From contig NZ_CP051154.1 of the NCBI RefSeq assembly GCF_012317045.1, positions 4,027,165 to 4,091,164 of the forward strand: a DNA stretch of 64,000 bases. The letters are read 5' to 3'. A program made the position numbers and the translations under genes. Positions 60,488 through 64,000 of the stretch are shown piece after piece. Source of the DNA: Leifsonia sp. PS1209. Lineage in GTDB: Bacteria > Actinomycetota > Actinomycetes > Actinomycetales > Microbacteriaceae. The notes under the pieces are model-generated. The model was not told the origin of the DNA. It was given only the letters and a program-made list of their open reading frames with translations, and searched no databases. The stretch's first letter is position 1; every line of letters begins with the position of its first letter.

Positions 60488-61117
60488 CTACCTCACGGTC
60501 GCGCGGATTACCCTCGTGACCTCGTCCAGGACGTCCTGACCAAGGGTCATAACCTCGATTTCGTGCACTTTGTACTTGCGAATCTCTTTTGTCGCCGCAT
60601 CCACTTCGGCCTGCGCGCCGGCGCCCTTCATCAGGGCCAGCTCGCCGCCATCGCGAAGAAGTGGAGCGGTGAGGGGGAGGAGCTTGCGGAAGGCGCTGAC
60701 CGCTCGCGCGGTCACCTGGTCGAGCGGCGCATCCAGGCGAACGTCTTCGGCTCGGGCGCGGACCACATCCACGTTGGTGAGACTAAGTTCGGCGACCTGC
60801 TCGTTGAGCCAGGCGACGCGTCGCTCCATCGGCTCGATGAGAACGAACGAAACATCGGGCCGCGCGATGGCGAGGACGAGCCCTGGCAGTCCGGCGCCGC
60901 TTCCGATATCGCCGACGCGGCCCGGACGGAGTAGGGGAGCGACGATGGCGCTGTTCAGGATGTGGCGCGACCAGAGGCGCGGGAGTTCGAGTGGGCCGAT
61001 CAGTCCGCGTTCCTCACCCTGCGAGGCAAGGTTCGTCGTGAACTGTCGAGCCACTTCGATGCGCGGGCCGAAGAGAAGAGCGGCAGCAGCAGGCTCAGCC
61101 TCGAGGACGTCGTTCAT
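60488..61117 (-). CDS. rsmG: 16S rRNA (guanine-527-N7)-methyltransferase RsmG
   Basis: 209 aa. The SAM-binding segment VGDIGSGAGLPGLVLAIARP and the family motif LIEPMERRVAWLNEQVAEL are present, with the RNA-side LPRLWSRHILNSAIVAPLL. It methylates helix 18 of 16S rRNA. It stands between jag and the parA spacer, as usual near oriC. Confidence 0.96.
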   Translation of the reverse strand: MNDVLEAEPAAAALLFGPRIEVARQFTTNLASQGEERGLIGPLELPRLWSRHILNSAIVAPLLRPGRVGDIGSGAGLPGLVLAIARPDVSFVLIEPMERRVAWLNEQVAELSLTNVDVVRARAEDVRLDAPLDQVTARAVSAFRKLLPLTAPLLRDGGELALMKGAGAQAEVDAATKEIRKYKVHEIEVMTLGQDVLDEVTRVIRATVR

Positions 61118-61130
61118 CGCTCGGATCCCC

Positions 61131-61145
61131 GTTCCACGTGAAACA
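61131..61145. promoter_or_regulatory. parS site 4 (one-base variant) between jag and rsmG
   Basis: GTTCCACGTGAAACA; on the minus strand TGTTTCACGTGGAAC, a common parS variant. It lies in the 29-bp gap between jag and rsmG. Confidence 0.9.
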
Positions 61146-61146
61146 A

Positions 61147-61764
61147 CTAGGACTTGGTGATGACCGTGTGACGGTCTCGACCCTCGCCCTGCGAATTCGA
61201 AACGAAGCCGCGCTCCGAGACGATGTCGTGCACCAGCTTGCGCTCGTACGAGGACATCGCGGGAAGTGCTGCCTGCTCCGCACCCTCTTCGATGCGGGCG
61301 ATCGCGCGCTCGACGAGCGTTGCGAGCTCGGCCTGGCGGGCGTCGCGCGAGCCGGCGATGTCCAGAATCAGGCGAGAGAACGAGCCGGTCTTGTTCTGGA
61401 CAGCCAGGCGAGTGAGCTCCTGCAGCGCCGTCACCGTGTCCGGCTTCGAGAGCAGGCGCAGGTTCGCGTTCTCGTCGGCGTTGACCGAGATGTACGAACG
61501 GCCGTTGCGGGCGTCGATGTCGATGTCGCCGTCGATGTCGGCGATATCGAGCAGCTCCTCGATGTAATCGGCGGCGATGTCGCCTTCCTGATCGAGCTGG
61601 TCGGCGGTCGGCTGCTCGTAGTCACCGGACTCCGACGACACGGGAGCCGGCGACTCAGCGCCCGACTCGGCGAACTCGACGTCGACGTCCACGTCGACCT
61701 CGGCCGACGGAACCTCAGCCGAGGTGGGCTCGGCTACGGACTCGGACTGCTGCACATCGGTCAT
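61147..61764 (-). CDS. jag: Jag/KhpB-like RNA-binding protein (KH and R3H domains)
   Basis: 205 aa. An acidic disordered head (1-60) is followed by a KH-type segment (EELLDIADIDGDIDIDARNG; LLSKPDTVTALQELTRLAVQ) and an R3H domain ending SSYERKLVHDIVSERGFVSN, then the R3H basic piece (GEGRDRHTVI). It binds RNA, probably with KhpA, and lies in its usual place after yidC. Confidence 0.93.
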   Translation of the reverse strand: MTDVQQSESVAEPTSAEVPSAEVDVDVDVEFAESGAESPAPVSSESGDYEQPTADQLDQEGDIAADYIEELLDIADIDGDIDIDARNGRSYISVNADENANLRLLSKPDTVTALQELTRLAVQNKTGSFSRLILDIAGSRDARQAELATLVERAIARIEEGAEQAALPAMSSYERKLVHDIVSERGFVSNSQGEGRDRHTVITKS

Positions 61765-61776
61765 TGGGAATCCCTA

Positions 61777-62739
61777 CTACTTTCCGGCCTGCTTCTTCGC
61801 GCGGTTCTTGCTCACGGGCTGAACGCGCTGAGTGGTCTTCTTCGTTTCCTCTTCGACCGTCAGCACGACGGCGCCGTCCTCCTGGACGAGCTTGCCCTTG
61901 CGTGCCAGACGCGCCTCGCGCGCCTTCGCGGCGTCCGAACCCGGGGTCGGCATGTTGCGGATGACGAGGAACTGCTGACCCATGGTCCAGAGGTTCGAGG
62001 TCAGCCAGTAGAACATGACGCCGAGCGGGAAGGCGAAGCCCGAGAAGAGGAAGACAAAGGGGAGGAGGTACAACAGGATGCGCTGCTGCTTGAACTGGGG
62101 GCTCGCCTTGGTCTCCGGCGACATGTTCTTGGAGACGATCTGCAGCTGAGTGAGGAACTGCGAACCGGTCATCAGCACGACCATCACGGCCGCGATGATC
62201 ATCACGGCGACCTGCTGCGGGTGGGCGTTCATCGCACCCTGGAAGCTCTGGTGCAGGGGAGCGACACCGAACAGGGTGGCACCACCGAACTGCTTGGCAA
62301 GCTCAGAGTTGAGGGGGCCGACGCCTGCGTGGCCACCCTGGGCGCCGTTCAGCACCTGGAAGAGGCTGAAGAACACCGGCATCTGCAGCAGCAGGGGGAG
62401 GCACGAACTCAGCGGGTTCGTGCCGGTCTTCTTGTAGAGGTCCATCGTCTCGCGGGACATCGCCTCACGCGAGAACTGATCCTTCTTGCCCTTGTACTTC
62501 TCCTGGATCTTCTTCAGCTGCGGAGCGATTTCGAGCATCCGGCGCTGGTTCTTGATCTGGCGGACGAAGATCGGGATGAGGGCGGCACGGACGACGACCG
62601 TCAGTCCGACAATCGAAAGCACCCAGGTGAGGCCGGCGGCCGGGTCGAGGCCGATCTGCGAGAACAGCCAGTGGAACGCAACGAGGATGAGCTCCACGAC
62701 CCATTTGATGGGCCACAGAATCGTTCCGATGATGTCCAT
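61777..62739 (-). CDS. yidC: Membrane protein insertase YidC
   Basis: 320 aa. The 60KD_IMP core with TVVVRAALIPIFVRQIKNQR, where the hydrophilic groove Arg lies, and NPLSSCLPLLLQMPVFFSLF are conserved; five to six membrane helices. No lipoprotein signal. The tail is Lys/Arg-rich (KKTTQRVQPVSKNRAKKQAG), suited to ribosome contact. It sits between yidD and jag. Confidence 0.96.
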   Translation of the reverse strand: MDIIGTILWPIKWVVELILVAFHWLFSQIGLDPAAGLTWVLSIVGLTVVVRAALIPIFVRQIKNQRRMLEIAPQLKKIQEKYKGKKDQFSREAMSRETMDLYKKTGTNPLSSCLPLLLQMPVFFSLFQVLNGAQGGHAGVGPLNSELAKQFGGATLFGVAPLHQSFQGAMNAHPQQVAVMIIAAVMVVLMTGSQFLTQLQIVSKNMSPETKASPQFKQQRILLYLLPFVFLFSGFAFPLGVMFYWLTSNLWTMGQQFLVIRNMPTPGSDAAKAREARLARKGKLVQEDGAVVLTVEEETKKTTQRVQPVSKNRAKKQAGK

Positions 62740-62746
62740 GTGGTTG

Positions 62747-63058
62747 CTAGGCCTTTCCCTGGCTTGTGGCGACGACGAATCCGAACGGTGTCACCCGATA
62801 GCGGCGCTTCTTCTTGAGGGGGACATCATCGACCCCGCCCGCGGCCCACGGGTGGCAACGGGCGATTCGGCGAACGCCGAGCACGGTCCCGATAGCGAGT
62901 CCGTGCTCCTGGATGGCCTGCAACGCATAAGCGGAACAGGACGGGTAGTACCGGCAGACGTCTCCGTACAGAGGTGAGATAACCGCACGGTATGCGCGAA
63001 GCACCAACACGGCACAGTTCCGCGGAAGAAGGAGCACTGCAGTGAATGCGGTGTTCAT
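62747..63058 (-). CDS. yidD: Membrane protein insertion efficiency factor YidD
   Basis: 103 aa. YRAVISPLYGDVCRYYPSCS and AYALQAIQEHG, then RIARCHPWAAGGVDDVP, are the family marks, including three conserved cysteines. It starts four bases before the rnpA stop, so the two are coupled. Confidence 0.96.
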   Translation of the reverse strand: MNTAFTAVLLLPRNCAVLVLRAYRAVISPLYGDVCRYYPSCSAYALQAIQEHGLAIGTVLGVRRIARCHPWAAGGVDDVPLKKKRRYRVTPFGFVVATSQGKA

Positions 63059-63408
63059 CGACGGACGTTGCCTCTACTGGTGAATCGGCTGATTGCTGCG
63101 GAGATCTCTTCGTGCAGGGTAGCCCACTCCGCTTGAGCGGACGCTGGCAATGCCCTGATCACGATGTCGGTGCCCGGCGACATCCGCGGAAGCAGTTCGT
63201 GGGCCGCAGCCTTCAGGCGACGACGCACGAGATTCCGCCGGACGGCGACACCGACTGTCTTGCCCACGATAAAGCCGAATCGCACCACATCCGGGTCCGG
63301 ACTGGGACGGATGTACGTCACGGTGTTCGCTCCAGTGAAGCGAGCGCCGCGGCGCACAGTCGCCTTGTAGTCCGCCCCCCGCGTGATGCGATTGGCTTTG
63401 GCGAGCAC
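63055..63408 (-). CDS. rnpA: Ribonuclease P protein component RnpA
   Basis: 117 aa. The RNR motif region VGKTVGVAVRRNLVRRRLKA is intact, as is the head LAKANRITRGADY. It helps the RNase P RNA mature tRNAs. GTG start at 63408, nine bases after the rpmH stop. Confidence 0.96.
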   Translation of the reverse strand: MLAKANRITRGADYKATVRRGARFTGANTVTYIRPSPDPDVVRFGFIVGKTVGVAVRRNLVRRRLKAAAHELLPRMSPGTDIVIRALPASAQAEWATLHEEISAAISRFTSRGNVRR

Positions 63409-63417
63409 CGGTGAAGG

Positions 63418-63555
63418 CTAGGCCGAGAGCTTCGTGCGGCCCTTGCTGCGACGTGCAGCGAGGATCGCGCGACCCGCACGGGTGCGCATACGCAGACGGA
63501 AGCCGTGGGTCTTCGCCCGCTTGCGGTTGTTCGGCTGGAAGGTTCGCTTGCTCAT
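63418..63555 (-). CDS. rpmH: Ribosomal protein L34
   Basis: 45 aa: [20 protein letters not shown] and then [20 protein letters not shown], a universal L34. It heads the rpmH-rnpA-yidD-yidC run and is read away from dnaA, which should start beyond the right edge on the plus strand. Confidence 0.97.
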   Translation of the reverse strand: MSKRTFQPNNRKRAKTHGFRLRMRTRAGRAILAARRSKGRTKLSA

Positions 63556-64000
63556 ATCTCAATCTCCGTGTGGTCTCTTAACAGGCCGGTGCTGATGCAA
63601 AGTCCAGCACGGGGAGGCCGTGAAAAGTTTTTGGGCAGCCTCAACGGCTGAAGTCAACTGATTAAAACTACGACCTGTGGCGGACGAGGTCAAACCAGAC
63701 GAGACAAATCCAATGATTATGCACAGGAATGGGAAGAACCTGAGGAGCGACGCGCCGCCGTATGCCCGCAAACGAATTTGATCCACAACCTGTGGACAAG
63801 TTACCGTGAGGACCAAAGTTATCCCCAGCCCATCCCAAAATCGGCAGGAGATCGCTACGGTATTGGACACACAGCGGTGGATAACCCTGTGAATACCTTT
63901 CCGGCCGCGTACGCGCAGCCGAACCGATGAACGCATCGACGAAGGAGTCGGGGTACTTCGCCGGTCGAAGGCATCCACACGAGACGAATTACGGGGAACG
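63556..64000. other. rpmH-dnaA intergenic region, part of the origin (oriC side)
   Basis: No gene is seen. DnaA-box-like words are TGTGGACAA at 63791-63799 (TTGTCCACA on minus), TTATCCCCA at 63819-63827 and GGTGGATAA at 63876-63884. AT-rich pieces (for example around 63656-63724) suit promoter or unwinding regions. dnaA itself is not in the window, so only one side of the origin is seen. Confidence 0.7.

Noticed and set aside
59197..60539. Several open frames in the parA-rsmG spacer
   Set aside because: They are Ser/Arg/Cys-rich, overlap one another on both strands, and lack ribosome sites and family features.
1..64000. tRNA, rRNA or insertion-sequence genes
   Set aside because: All spacers above about 80 bp were read; no cloverleaf with a T-loop, no rRNA segment and no transposase was recognised. 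A dedicated tRNA search would settle this.

Overview
The window is high-GC, densely packed DNA from an actinobacterium, most probably Microbacteriaceae (Leifsonia-like). This is inferred from the gene content and order: a one-cluster flagellum with FliW, the origin-flanking order rpmH-rnpA-yidD-yidC-jag-rsmG-parA-parB, a DUF6049-murJ-trxB-trxA block, and an IdeR/DtxR-type iron box. The right edge lies just short of dnaA, so the window is one arm of the chromosome beside oriC. The taxonomic call was not tested by any search.

Layout. 1-18.2 kb is a flagellar locus. On the minus strand an overlapping operon runs flgB-flgC-fliE-fliF-fliG-fliH-fliI-fliJ-(NlpC/P60 hydrolase)-fliK, with fliK cut by the left edge. 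It is followed, also on minus, by fliA, flagellin, fliD, fliS and a small FliT-position gene. On plus lie flgN-flgK-flgL-fliW. Three promoters of the form TAAC-N15-GCCGAT(A/G)G sit before flgB, flagellin and flgN and tie these units to the FliA sigma factor encoded here. Between flgB and the small post-fliS gene lies an accessory island (about 8.0-10.6 kb). It holds a lipoprotein, a truncated Doc toxin, a broken copy of the small flagellar gene, and a three-gene cassette: a secreted 4-cysteine, Trp-rich peptide, a VKOR-type disulfide oxidase that lacks a normal start codon, and a membrane-anchored DsbA-like protein. This is the most novel-looking part of the window.

18-26.6 kb holds a beta-lactamase-fold lipoprotein that has lost all three catalytic motifs, a heme/iron group (DUF2470 protein and heme oxygenase behind an iron box), an FHA protein, a PIF1-like helicase and a CopD-CtaG fusion. 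26.6-31.2 kb is HU plus a zinc-starvation locus: cysteine-poor L28, L33 and S14, a Fur-family regulator (Zur), and ZnuB, ZnuC and ZnuA behind a Zur-box-like palindrome. 31.2-36.3 kb encodes an E1alpha/E1beta/E2 2-oxoacid dehydrogenase complex and an aminotransferase. 36.4-43.3 kb carries purB and several membrane proteins, an MFS exporter and a bicupin.

43.5-64 kb is origin-proximal housekeeping: dnaB, rplI-rpsR-ssb-rpsF, cca, DUF6049, murJ, trxB-trxA, an aminotransferase, a ddl-like ligase, parB-parA, rsmG, jag, yidC, yidD, rnpA and rpmH. A 1.66-kb stretch without recognisable genes separates parA from rsmG and holds two parS sites; two more parS sites flank it. No rRNA, tRNA, CRISPR array, insertion sequence or prophage was seen.
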